A DNA stretch of 64,000 nucleotides from Pythium myriotylum. Lineage: Eukaryota > Oomycota > Peronosporomycetes > Pythiales > Pythiaceae. The stretch is from positions 1,798,001 to 1,862,000 of the forward strand of contig JALJCQ010000009.1 of the NCBI GenBank assembly GCA_023091665.1, given 5' to 3'. The position numbers were made by a program, and so were the translations under genes. Of this stretch, positions 10,157-22,000 are shown piece after piece. How positions within the stretch are numbered: the stretch's first letter is position 1; each line of letters starts with the position of its first letter. The notes beneath the pieces were generated by a model that did no database searches, had not been told where the DNA came from, and worked only from the letters and a program-made list of their open reading frames with translations.

Positions 10157-11254
10157 ATGGAGTGCGCGCTGATCCCGGGGCCGTCGGCCATGGCGCCCAG
10201 CGTGCGCGCGGCCTACAGCGCCGCGCTGGGCTCTCCCGACACGGATCCGGCCTTCTGGGACGACTACCTCGCGCTCGAGAGGGCGCTCCAGACGCTGCTG
10301 CGCACGACCAACGCGGTCGCGATCCAGTCGGGCGAGGGCATGGTCGCGCTCTGGGGCGCGCTGCGCAGCAACATCCGCCCGGGCGACGCCGTCGTGTGCG
10401 CCGTCAACGGCGTCTTCGGCGACGGCTTCGCGGCCATGGCCAGAGCCATCGGGGCGACCGTGTTCACGGTCGAAAGCGACTGGCGACAGCCGCTCGACGT
10501 CGCCAAGCTCATCGACGAAATCAAGCTGCGAGACCCGAAGCTCGTCACCATGGTGCACTGCGAGACGCCGTCCGGCATGCTCAACTCGCTCGAAGGCGTC
10601 GGCGATGCGATCGCCAACCACACGACCGACTGTCTCTTCCTCGTCGACTTTGTTTCCAGCGCGTTTGGCGCGCCGCTCGATGTCGACGCCTTGAAGATCG
10701 ATCTCGGGCTCGTGGCGCCGCAGAAAGTGCTCTCTGGTCCAGCCGCGCTCGGCATGACGAGCGTGAGCGACAAGGCGTGGGCGCGCATCAATGCTGTTGC
10801 GTACCAAGGTTACGACGCGTTCCAGCCGTTCTATCGCGTCGCGGAGACCGTGCCGCGACTGATGCCGTACACGCACAACTGGCACGCAGTGCGCGCGACA
10901 TTGCAGGCCTGCAACAACATTCTCGAGAGCGGAGGGCTCGAGGCGAGCTGGAAGCGCCACGCCGAGGTCGCGCAGCACTGCCGCGACCTAGTCAAGAACG
11001 AGCTCAAGCTCTCACTGTATGTCGCAGACGAAAGCGCTGCGTCACCGACTGTCACTGCTATTGAGCTACCCGAAGATGTGTCGTGGCCTGCCCTGGACCG
11101 TGAATTGAGGGAGAACAACGTTTTTGTTGGCGGTTCTTATGGACCACTGTACGGTAAAGTGTTCCGCCTTGGCCACATGGGCTCACAGGCAGACAAAGAG
11201 CTGGTGACTCGAGCTGTCCATCTCATCGCGGCCGCACTTCAAAAGGTCAAGTAG
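10157..11254 (+). CDS. Class V PLP aminotransferase (alanine/serine-glyoxylate type)
   Basis: An intronless 365-residue protein of the alanine:glyoxylate / serine:pyruvate aminotransferase family (fold type I). The opening (LIPGPSAMAPSVRAAY) matches the 'GPGPS.v...v..a' start of this family. The cofactor aspartate lies in VDFVSSAFGAPLDVD, and the Schiff-base lysine in APQKVLSGPAALG near residue 190. The likely reaction is transfer of an amino group to glyoxylate or pyruvate. There is no obvious mitochondrial presequence, and the C-terminus (ALQKVK) is not a standard peroxisomal PTS1 tripeptide, so a cytosolic location is possible. GC-rich third positions suggest strong expression. It is convergent with the next gene, with 61 bp between stops. 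Confidence 0.85.
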   Translation: MECALIPGPSAMAPSVRAAYSAALGSPDTDPAFWDDYLALERALQTLLRTTNAVAIQSGEGMVALWGALRSNIRPGDAVVCAVNGVFGDGFAAMARAIGATVFTVESDWRQPLDVAKLIDEIKLRDPKLVTMVHCETPSGMLNSLEGVGDAIANHTTDCLFLVDFVSSAFGAPLDVDALKIDLGLVAPQKVLSGPAALGMTSVSDKAWARINAVAYQGYDAFQPFYRVAETVPRLMPYTHNWHAVRATLQACNNILESGGLEASWKRHAEVAQHCRDLVKNELKLSLYVADESAASPTVTAIELPEDVSWPALDRELRENNVFVGGSYGPLYGKVFRLGHMGSQADKELVTRAVHLIAAALQKVK

Positions 11255-11315
11255 GGCGATAGTCAGCAAGACGTGGGAGAGTGTCAATAGCCATGCCTGT
11301 TTGTGCTGTTGATTG

Positions 11316-11938
11316 TTACTTGTCTTCTGTAGCTAGCAGCAACGGATTGTCATGCTGCTGGGGCTTGAAATCGTAGTGAATTATGCAGATCTGCGCTTCC
11401 AAGAACTCAGCAATGGACATTTCCGGTGGCGATTCTGAGGTCAAAAACTAACCGTCTCAGGTAATTCGTCTTCGGGTGCGCCTTCGATACCATAGTCCGC
11501 TAGGGTATCCATGTCCTCCGTCATCTCGTTGGCCTCGGCAAAGTTACCTTTGCAGATCTTCAAGTCGGCGATTGGGCCGTGGCGTTTCTGAATTTGTTGC
11601 TGTGGCCGCAGAGCAGAGTGAGATGACAAAAATCGCACAAGCCATGGAGAGGGCCAAAGAGGAGGACCTTAAGAGCGAAGAGCCGCGTCGTCGTCTTGAC
11701 GCGCAGCTTGAAGTTGAGATAGCTCCAGTTAAGCAATCGCATCTCAAGCGTGACATAGTGAGGGATATCTTGCGGGATCACTAATGGAGGCGTCACGTCT
11801 GTCGCCTGCCAAGAATTCAGTTGTTTGGGACTGCCTCATGGACGCCATTGTGCTAGAAACACTCACCCCAGCAGCCTCTGAGCCTTCACCAGAGCCAGCC
11901 CCACCTCCAGCTTTCTTCCCCTTCTTCTTCGGTGCCAT
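11316..11938 (-). CDS. Small beta-grasp (ubiquitin-like) protein, unidentified
   Basis: Four exons (11938-11867, 11805-11668, 11599-11453, 11405-11316; introns 61, 68 and 47 nt) give 148 residues. The N-terminus is a Lys/Gly-rich tail (MAPKKKGKKAGGG). The remainder alternates strand-helix-strand (VTLEMRLLNWSYLNFKLRV, then a helix, then DLKICKG, then an acidic loop, then AQICIIHYDF), which looks like a ubiquitin-like beta-grasp fold. There is no C-terminal di-glycine, so conjugation is unlikely. Similar Lys-rich starts occur in small ciliary proteins, but I cannot assign the family. The last intron (11406-11452) is the weakest part of the model. Confidence 0.5.
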
Positions 11939-12221
11939 GACTCGGGACTTCCAGGAATAGCTGCAGTTTTTCAATTTTTTGTTTATTGCGTTTATGGTGT
12001 ACCGCCATTTATCATCTCCCGACAGTAGACTGGCGCAGTGGTTGACGTCAGCGAATGAGCTCACGATGTTCCATCCACCGCCCCTCTCTTCCATTGCTCC
12101 ACCACGACACTCAGCCGACACGACAAACAAGAACGAAATGCAAGCAGGAGAAATCCTTCATTTCATACAAACGACGGAGGTGCCCTGTCGCGATTTGACG
12201 TCTTGTGTGAAGTTGACTCGC

Positions 12222-13797
<1,576 letters not shown>

Positions 13798-14339
13798 CGT
13801 TAGACTGGCGGGTTTCGACTTCGGGAGACGACGGCTCAAAGCGAAAATGAACGAGGGGGGCCGAGCCACCACCTCCCTACGTCGGGCACGCGCCGCTGGC
13901 CAACAAGAGCCACACACAAAACCGAAAAGGGGGGCTCGCGGGCCGCCCCGCACGGGTCCGACCGACCCACCCACCCGCGGCGACGCAGAAGAGCCACTTC
14001 AGTCAAGGAACGATGGACGAATCTGACCCGTTTGCAGCGCATCCGGGTTCGCACGCTCGGACGGGTTTGCAGTGCCGACCCTCCAGAAAGTGATACGACC
14101 CAACCCGACCCGGAACCAGCACCGCCGCAAGATGCGATCCCCCGACTGGACCTACTCGCGACGAGGACCGCACGCTGCACACGACTCGGCGCGCGCAATC
14201 ACACAGCCGCCAGAACTCCCGAGCGGATCATTTAGTTGGCGGATTTACTACTAGCAAATACGGAGAACTCATACTTCTTCCCTCCCCCTGTGTTTCTGGT
14301 CCTATGGATAACACGCCTTCAAACGGCGTTGCGTGGCAT
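13798..14339. other. Intergenic region with ATP2 promoter
   Basis: This 542-bp spacer lies between the ATP2 start (leftward) and the stop of the PP2A B56 gene. It is GC-rich near ATP2 and holds several ACCCG/CGGGT boxes, including two related copies of a CCGTTTGCAG/GGGTTTGCAG element at about 14028-14080. The position suggests an ATP2 promoter. Small open frames here have no protein-like features, so I call none of them. Confidence 0.35.
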
Positions 14340-16177
14340 CTAGCTAGCACTGTTGAGTCTCTGGATGCGAGCTTCGAGCGCAGCCCAGCGCTGCTGACGC
14401 TGTTCCAGCGTTTGACGTTGCCTAGGCGAGGATATTAGATAAAGTAATGACCAACTTCTTCAGTGCTCGGAGTACTCACCGTCCTTCTCTCTCTTCCAAC
14501 TGCGCCGAGCACTGGTCGAAAAGTTGTGAGTCCATTTCCATGAACAACTTCAGCACATTGTAGGTCAACGTTTGCACGGTGCTGTTGGATGATACAACCA
14601 TTAGCCATTCCACGTGAGGAAGTAGTTTAGAATCAACCTCACCTGTGCCAGTGATTCTCGCAGTTGCGATAGAGTGCGCCAAAGATCAGCGGCAAGATCT
14701 CCGCCCTTCTCGCGCTCACAAGTCGGACAAGCGACTCATTATTCCATAAATACAGGGCGCGCTGCGAGACTTGGAAATGACTACTGCAAACTGACTGGGC
14801 TATCCGCAAAAAGAGGGGCCGGAGAACCTGAGAGGGAGAACGCCCAAGTCAGTTGATTGCAAGGTCCAACCATGGATCTGTTTCGCTCACCGCAGCAAAT
14901 TGTTCAACTTGAATCAGTTCGATAATTTCCTCGAGTTCGTTCAAAAACAGAATCTGCATAAAGGCACGGGTGAGCAAGTCCACACCGCTAACTCGGTATG
15001 ACTTTAAACCGACCTCCTTTGAACTCGCCGTGACAGGCCAGAACTTCAACAAGCCACGAATGATAGGCTCAGCGGTCTGAGGATCCTTCTCAACAAATTG
15101 AGTTGTGCAGTACGCGAGTTGTTGATGGAACATGCCGAGGTTGTTGACCTGGTGTCATATGTGAGTATATATGCCAAAAACTGGCGCTCGAGCACTAGGA
15201 GCAAGCTCACCTTATGCAAAGGGATGAGTGCTTTCTCCAAAAAGTTCTGGTGTTCTTGCTTCAGGGGGAGTGCAAATCCGTTGATAATACTGCGCTTGCA
15301 ACATTAGCCATGATACATCCCCGCGCTCCGAAATCAAATGCGTGTTCGTACCTTCCAAGAATCTCAAGCAGTTCACCAACTCCATTGAGCGATTCGGTCT
15401 CGTAGACAAACGTGTAAAAGCTCTCGTTGATAGAGCGACGGATAAACGAGCGCAATGCCATCGATTTGCCGTAAATTCGATGCAGGATTGTCTTCAAGAA
15501 GGTGCGTCAGTTTAAGCAGCAGATTACGACTACCAAAAGTTGACGACGGTCGCAGTACCTTGAGGTAGTCTCGTTCCCGCGGATCTTCAGAATCGAAAAG
15601 ACTGAGCAGTTTCGTCATGAACTTTTTGCTGAAATACTCCTTGGCAGTCTTCGAGTCTACTTCTTTTGACAGCACAAATCGGAGCAAGATCTCATACACA
15701 AGTTGCATATGCGGCCATGACGGTTCTAGCATCGGCTCGTCTTCCTCAGGCGCTACACGGAGAACGCAACAATTCCAACTCTCAGCACTCTCGTCTCAAG
15801 CTATTCATTCTCCCCATGGAACTCGCACCTTCCGTTTTGCCGTCCGCCGCTGTGATCACTGGAGTGGGTCGTCGGCCAAGGATACGAAAGATATTGGCGG
15901 CAACACACTCCAGCAGGTCGGCGACGACCGACGGATCCCACGCGACTTTGCCGGCCGATATGTATTCAACGATTTGCAGCAATGCATTGCGCTTGGCCTC
16001 CTTCTCGCGCACCTGTTTGCGCACGTCCGAGAAGTCGTTGAGCACGCAGCAGAGCTTGAGTTTCTGGCGGAAGAGCCACATGCGCTCGTTCGGCGGCACG
16101 TCCTCGATGGCCGGCAGCTCGCCGAGCTTGGCATTGAGCCCCCCGTTGAGCGCGGACGCGTTCCCGACGACCGCCAT
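14340..16177 (-). CDS. PP2A regulatory subunit B56 (B')
   Basis: Nine exons (16177-15829, 15752-15559, 15491-15352, 15289-15211, 15148-15014, 14953-14891, 14827-14643, 14581-14480, 14421-14340) give 442 residues; all eight introns are 58-76 nt and phase-consistent. Family hallmarks run in order: [63 protein letters not shown] and LYLWNNE. The protein is an all-helical HEAT-like repeat that binds the PP2A A/C core and selects substrates through the LxxIxE-type groove. The N-terminus is short and a short Gln/Arg-rich tail follows the core. The upstream 0.9 kb separates it from the divergent PX-VPS9 gene. Confidence 0.95.
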
Positions 16178-16335
16178 GGCCGGATGCTCTGACGGTTCCC
16201 CTCAAGAAGTTCTTCCGTCGGCGTGCTCGCGTCGCGGCTTCGCTTCGTCACGATGGGGGCGATGGGGATGATGCGCTCTTCAAAAGGTGTTCTTAAGTGC
16301 GATGCTCTTCTAGAGGGAGGTGGGCACCGGTCTCT

Positions 16336-16351
16336 TCGAACCGCGGTTCGA
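16336..16351. repeat. Perfect 16-bp palindrome
   Basis: The sequence TCGAACCGCGGTTCGA equals its own reverse complement. A further GAACCGCG half-site follows about 6 bp later. It lies 159-174 bp upstream of the B56 start codon, consistent with a dimeric transcription-factor site. Confidence 0.5.
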
Positions 16352-16869
16352 GCCGTGAACCGCGACAATCACTCTGCGCGCTTCCTGCCGTGCGTGCCTC
16401 GAGGCACAGGGAAGAAAGGCATGGGCTCCTGGCGTGGGTCGACTACGTCACGCGCGGCGTTATTACGTATCCGGATAGCAGTGCGGCATGGCGTTGGAAC
16501 CCGCTCCGCTCGCTCTGGCGTCCAGTGGATTTCCATCGAAGTGTGCGTTTCGGCAACTGCGTCCGCAGCGTGACGTTACCGCCGTGCGCGAGCGAGAGGC
16601 GCCTCGGAGGCACGCAGGCGCGCGCGTGCGAGCGCGTGAGGGGGAGGCCGGGAGGGCCGAGGGCCGAGGGCTCCTCCGTGCTTCCGCCCGCGGCGACCGC
16701 CGTCATCCGGCGCCGCGACGAGTTTACGACAGCGCCTTGTCATGTAGACACCTCGCGGCCGGCCGGCGAGCTAACCCACTTGGCCAATGGCTCCACTTGT
16801 GACGGAGCTCCGGTCCCTCGAGTGGATCGCCAGTGCGGGCAGCTGCGGCCGCATTCGCGCGCCCGAGAC

Positions 16870-16917
16870 CGAATTAGCGCCAATCGCGACGAGTTAGCGC
16901 GGGCCCTCGCTAATTCG
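16870..16917. repeat. 10-bp inverted repeat with nested half-site
   Basis: CGAATTAGCG at 16870-16879 is matched by CGCTAATTCG at 16908-16917. A related GTTAGCGC lies in the loop. The element is 184-231 bp upstream of the PX-VPS9 ATG. Confidence 0.45.
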
Positions 16918-17100
16918 TAGGTTTTAGGCGTCCGATCCCTACCCCTGGTGGACCACCACGCCCGCGCATCCCAGGCACGTCAGTGCCAGCAGGGGGATGG
17001 GGACCTCTTGGACGGCGGCGAAAATGGAACAACGTAATTGGCGCCGCTGGACACGCACGCCTCGACACTTGTGGATTTCTGGAGAGACGACGTGGCGGGC

Positions 17101-18807
17101 ATGGGCGTCGCCGAGATCACGACGATGGACGCCGACGAGGCGCTGCTGCTGGACGACTGCGACGAGCTCGACGTCTCGGCGGCCGTCGTCGACCGCCTCC
17201 TCTCCGACGACCTCTGCCTCGTCGGCCAGCTCGACGACTGCGCCGCGCACGCCGCGGATGACGACGATGAGAGCGGATCCATGACCGGCACCTTCGCCTG
17301 CGACGACGACAGCGACGACGCGCTGCTCTCCGGACGCACGCTCGTCGACGTCCTCGAGAGCGCCGACGAGACGCCGGCGCTCTTCACCAAGCGATCCGAC
17401 AGCATCTGCAGCACCTTCTCCATGCGCGAGACGCTCACCTCGGCCGAGTCCGCCACGCCATGCACGTGCGGCCGCTCAAGCGGCGAGGCCAAGCGCGCCC
17501 ACCTGCAGACCGCGAGCGAGGAATACCTCGACTCCACCATTCGCTACGGTCTCAGCGTGCGCGTCATCGGCATCGAGTCGGCCGAGATGAACTCGAGGTT
17601 CCTGCTTCGAGTGGAAGACTTCGAGACCAAGCGCCACTGGGAGGTCCGCAAGAGCACCAAGGAGATGGCCTCGTTCTACAACCAAATCCGCCACATTTGC
17701 ATGGATCTTGCGCCAGTGAAGAAGGAAATGTGGGGCACCTTCCGCGGACTGCGGAAGCTCCGTCTCCCGAAGAAATTCCTGCACTCGCGTGGTGCGCTGT
17801 GCTACCAACGACGAGTCGTGTATGACTCGCTGCTTCGCCACACAGCCGCTCTTGTTGCTCCTGCCCCGATGGGTCCACGACGCCGACAAGTGGTGACGCT
17901 GCTGCAAGATTTCCTCGATGTCCCTGTGTACTGTGATGTTTCCGATCGCGACACCTGCAGCTGCTGGTTGTTCTCGAGTCGAGCAAATGCAACGCAGTTG
18001 GTGAACGAGATCTTCTCGGACTCGCACCACCCGATCAACCGAGAGTGCGCCGAGTTCGTGGCAGCTCTAACCAAGAAGAGCCACGAGACCCGCCGCACCA
18101 AGCTTTACCCACGCCAGGCCCAGGCCATTCTCCGCACCATCTCCAAAAAGATGACGGAGGTGAAGAAGAGTCTTCTGAGCGACGTAACGTTGCTGCAGCA
18201 GGTCGGTTCGCTCCGTCACGAGTTGCCCGAGAACGAGTTTGATGACTTCGTCGACGAGGTCCGTCGTGCGGCTGCTGGATTCGTGCAACGGGCAGTGCTC
18301 GTGGAATTAGAGGATCACGTCCAGGAGGCACTTCACGTTCTTTTTGCTGAGGAGGAGGAGAAGCTCCTTCTGCCAAAGTTGCGTGTATTACAAGACAAGC
18401 GCCCATCCCTGTTTGGTGTGCCAGCTCATCTCCAGAAGCCTCATGATTGGGATGATGCTCGTATTGAAATCCGCCGCATGGGTGAATACTCGCTACCGCT
18501 CGACAAGCTCAAGTGCATTCTTCGGGCGTCGAGCGCGATCTTCCGAACCTGCAGCAATGGTGCCACCGCGAGTGAAAGCGGTGTCGCGCCAGCGTTGTCG
18601 ACGGATGAGTTCCTGCAGATCCTCTTTTACGTGGTGGCGACCAGCAACCTGGCGAGGCCGCTGCGGACCGTGCAGTTGATCCGCCTCACGTGCGACCAGG
18701 ACGACCTCACGGGCGAGATGGGGTACTACTTCGCCAACTTCGAGGCGGCGGTCAAGCTCGTGGAAGAGCATGCCGACTGGACGGCGACCGTGATGGACCA
18801 GATGTAG
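17101..18807 (+). CDS. PX and VPS9 domain Rab5-family guanine nucleotide exchange factor
   Basis: An intronless 568-residue protein; the ATG at 17101 is the first in frame. The N-terminal ~140 residues are acidic and disordered. A PX domain follows around residues 150-270 (LSVRVIGIE, then FLLRVEDFETKRHWEVRKST, then KLRLPKKFL), expected to bind phosphoinositides on endosomes. The C-terminal part ends in a VPS9 catalytic core (PLDKLKCILRASSAIF and DEFLQILFYVVATSNL, then QLIRLTC and YYFANFEAAV), the Rab5-type GEF fold that uses a conserved Asp and Tyr pair. The likely role is activating a Rab5-like GTPase on early endosomes. The helical stretch between the domains is typical of VPS9 proteins. 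Confidence 0.88.
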   Translation: MGVAEITTMDADEALLLDDCDELDVSAAVVDRLLSDDLCLVGQLDDCAAHAADDDDESGSMTGTFACDDDSDDALLSGRTLVDVLESADETPALFTKRSDSICSTFSMRETLTSAESATPCTCGRSSGEAKRAHLQTASEEYLDSTIRYGLSVRVIGIESAEMNSRFLLRVEDFETKRHWEVRKSTKEMASFYNQIRHICMDLAPVKKEMWGTFRGLRKLRLPKKFLHSRGALCYQRRVVYDSLLRHTAALVAPAPMGPRRRQVVTLLQDFLDVPVYCDVSDRDTCSCWLFSSRANATQLVNEIFSDSHHPINRECAEFVAALTKKSHETRRTKLYPRQAQAILRTISKKMTEVKKSLLSDVTLLQQVGSLRHELPENEFDDFVDEVRRAAAGFVQRAVLVELEDHVQEALHVLFAEEEEKLLLPKLRVLQDKRPSLFGVPAHLQKPHDWDDARIEIRRMGEYSLPLDKLKCILRASSAIFRTCSNGATASESGVAPALSTDEFLQILFYVVATSNLARPLRTVQLIRLTCDQDDLTGEMGYYFANFEAAVKLVEEHADWTATVMDQM

Positions 18808-19063
18808 ACGCAAAAACCTAGATGGACTAGTGCGACCTGTAGAGTGGCCAAGTGGAAGCCTGTACTGTAGATACTGCGATGTCGCCCGCGAATTTGTAAA
18901 GAAAATGAACCATGTATCCTTGAAAGTGGACGTTCAGCATTAGTCGACCTCGAAGAGCTCTTCGTCGCGGTTCCACGCCCTCGAACGCGACGTCGACGGC
19001 CAATCGCACCTTGTTTTGGAAATGAGCGGCGCCTGTTGAAGATCGACGAAGCAACCGGACGCG

Positions 19064-22000
19064 ATGCCTCGCCGTCGAGAGGTCGAGGCGGCGCTGGGCG
19101 ACGACGCGCTGGCGACGTCGGTGGGCGAGCGGCAGCGCTTGGGCGCCGCCCAGACGCGCGTGGTGCTGGTGCGTCTCCGTGGGCTTCGCCGGGGGCCGGC
19201 CGCTGACGCTGACGGTGGCAGCAGCGACTGAGCAGGAGCGACGCCAGCGACGACACGCCGTGGGTGGCCGAGACGGTCTGCTTTCTCTTCAACGCGCAGG
19301 TGCGTCGGCGAGCACGAGGAGTCGCCACTGTCGGGCTGACGACCACGCAGGGCGACGTGCTAGACATCCACCGAGCGAACGACGAGCGCTCGCGACCTCG
19401 TGATCGTGACGACGATGAACCCATAACGATTCGCTGCGCAAAGTCCAAAGACTCCCCCGAGCGTCAGCGCGTGGTCTTGTCATTACCGGCGCTTGACGCT
19501 TCCGTGGAGGTCGTCGGGTTCCTCGTGAGCTACACGACAGATCAGATCGCTCGACGACCACGATTGAATGCTTTCTCCGCGACAATTGACGTGTCCGAAG
19601 ACGTGCACGATCGAAGTGACGAACTCGGATTATCCACGTCAGCCAGTGGAGACCCTCAAAGCGCGCGGATCTACTCCTACACTCACGAATCGCAGCCAAA
19701 AAATGTACTTGTCAACTACGTTGTGCTTTGCAAGCTCTTTCGGGACCCCGACAACCGATCCGAGTGGATTCTTCACGGCATCGGTGGCTGTGGTGAGGTG
19801 CGAAGCTCGGTCAACGCAGTGTTAGCTGAGGCAATGCAAGTGTTTTTACTAGACATCATTCCAGAAATTGAGATCGCCCACCGCAATGCTCTCAACACCG
19901 TCGCGTCGATCTGCGCAGCTCTGAGTCGCCGTGAGGTGCTCGACATTGAGCAATACTTCCGAGATGAAGGTGTGACTGGAGAGGAGTTTGCAAGACTTTT
20001 GCTCCTCGTGCTACTCAAATCGCGACCAGAGCTACGTCGTCTAAGCCGAGCGACTGCGCTTGTAGCGCTGCTCTTCGAAATGTTCGAGCAGATCGACATC
20101 AACGGCGACGGTAAAGTTGACTGGGAGGAGCTTACGACATTTTGCGTCAGTCTTGGACTCATAGCAACAAGAGAGCAGCAGATTGGAGGCCCAGTTTCAT
20201 TTGGAAGCACCTATCACCAGCAACTTGTTGGGCCGCACACAAGGTAAACGCATCGAATTCTCCACAACACCAGCTCTAATTCCTTTTCACACCAGAACGT
20301 TTCCGTATCAAATTCGTCGTATTCGCTCATTGCCAGCACTGCGAATCGTCGCTGTGATACAGAACAAGTGCGCAAACGTGTTGGTGCGTATACGTGATGA
20401 CTGCCATTTAGATATTCCATTCCTACGATATTCACTTGCAGATGTACGACGCTGATATGGTTTTCCTGTATGAGTTCAACCATGTTTGCCGAGTGGGACG
20501 AGAAGAGAACACATCGCTGGCAGTTCTCGACGTCGACTACATACAGGCGCGCAATTGGCTGGTTGTTTCAAGTAGCGACCACTTACTCACATTCTGGTCA
20601 GTTGTGAACGCCAATTCAGGCGCGTACGTATTTGCATTCAAACTAGGGAGTCGATGCCCCCTCCCAGACATTCAATGGTGCGGAAATGCACTGAATCGAC
20701 TTGTGACCTTCTCCAGTGAAGGCGTGCAAGTGTGGGATGTGGAAGCTAAACGTGTTGCAAGGAGAATGACCCACCACAAGGATCGAATCACGGGTTGCCT
20801 AGAAATCCAGTTGGAAGTTGCCATGCTCGCGACGTGCTCTTTCGACGCTACTATTGCCGTGCTTCACGTCCCGTCCCTAGAGCTAGCCTTTGAGTTGCGC
20901 GGGCACGTTCAAGGCGTACAACAAATGGATTACCACGCACGTGGTGGAATATTGTTGAGCTCAGGCTTTGAACATCAGGCGTATTGTTGGAGTATCCCTA
21001 GTCAGTCATTACTGACTACGCTTGGGGGTCACCTAGCACCACTGATTGGTGCTCGTTTTGTGTCACATACCACTAGTTCAACTGTTGCAATCGTGATCAC
21101 GGGAGATGAACAAGGTAGATTTCGTCTATGGGATATATCGCGTTGTTTGGGTCGGCACACAACAGAGCTCGCGGTTGTCCTTCAATCATTTGAAATCGTT
21201 ACGCCCAACTTATGCAAGTTCCACACTTTCGCCTGTGGTATCCTTGGGTCTTACTCGAAAGGAATAAAGAAACAACGTGACTCAAGTCGAGACTTGGCAG
21301 ACGTGTTCACAGGCAGTTTTCGTCTTTTCCGGTTCAGAGCAATTGCACACGCCGACGACATGGCTCCTCCAAGCCACGTAACCTTCAACTCAATTTCTAA
21401 TTGCTTTGTTGGATCTGTGGATGGGGTTATCACGGTGTGGAGTGCCAGCTCCGGCTCGAAGATTGAAGAACCAGTGATTATTCGAGACTGCGATGTATGT
21501 GCAATCGTCTTTGATATGCCAAGGCAACGAAAACTTTTCGTCGCGACCAGTGTGAGTACACACTGTACAGATAAACAAATATGTTCCTGACATACCATCA
21601 TAACATCCATAGGATGGAGCTATTCGGTTGTACAACCCGATCACCTCAGAAATGCTCACGGTATGGGAGATAGTTTCATCTTGCGAGGGGAACGAACTCA
21701 CCTTGCTGTTATTGAAGAAAACGATGGTCCACGATGGCATCATATCTAATCTCATTTACTGCCCCAGAAGATCTGTATGTGAAATTCTCTCGTGGCGATT
21801 CCTATTAGGCTGGATAACGTGACCAAGCGACGTTGTGTAGTGTCTGGTATCGACTGGATTCGACCGACAAATTGCTATATCCTTATCGTCAGCTGGGAAA
21901 ACGGACATTGATGTTCTGCGTACTGTTGAAAATGCGCATGATTCGTGCATTTCGGCAACAGCGTACTCAGAAGACCTTGAGCTCGTTGCAACAGGAGATG

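Larger units (their letters stand above)
16178..17100. promoter_or_regulatory. Divergent promoter region with palindromes
   Basis: This 923-bp, GC-rich spacer lies between the divergent starts of the B56 and PX-VPS9 genes. It contains a perfect 16-bp palindrome at 16336-16351 and, 650 bp from the B56 start, a perfect 10-bp inverted repeat (arms 16870-16879 and 16908-16917, 28-bp loop holding a third GTTAGCGC copy). No coding frame here looks protein-like. The region probably holds both promoters; the repeats could be transcription-factor sites. Confidence 0.4.

Noticed and set aside
16223..16920. Overlapping plus-strand frames up to 207 residues in the B56/VPS9 spacer
   Set aside because: Arg-rich GC-driven frames without start context, domains or splice logic.
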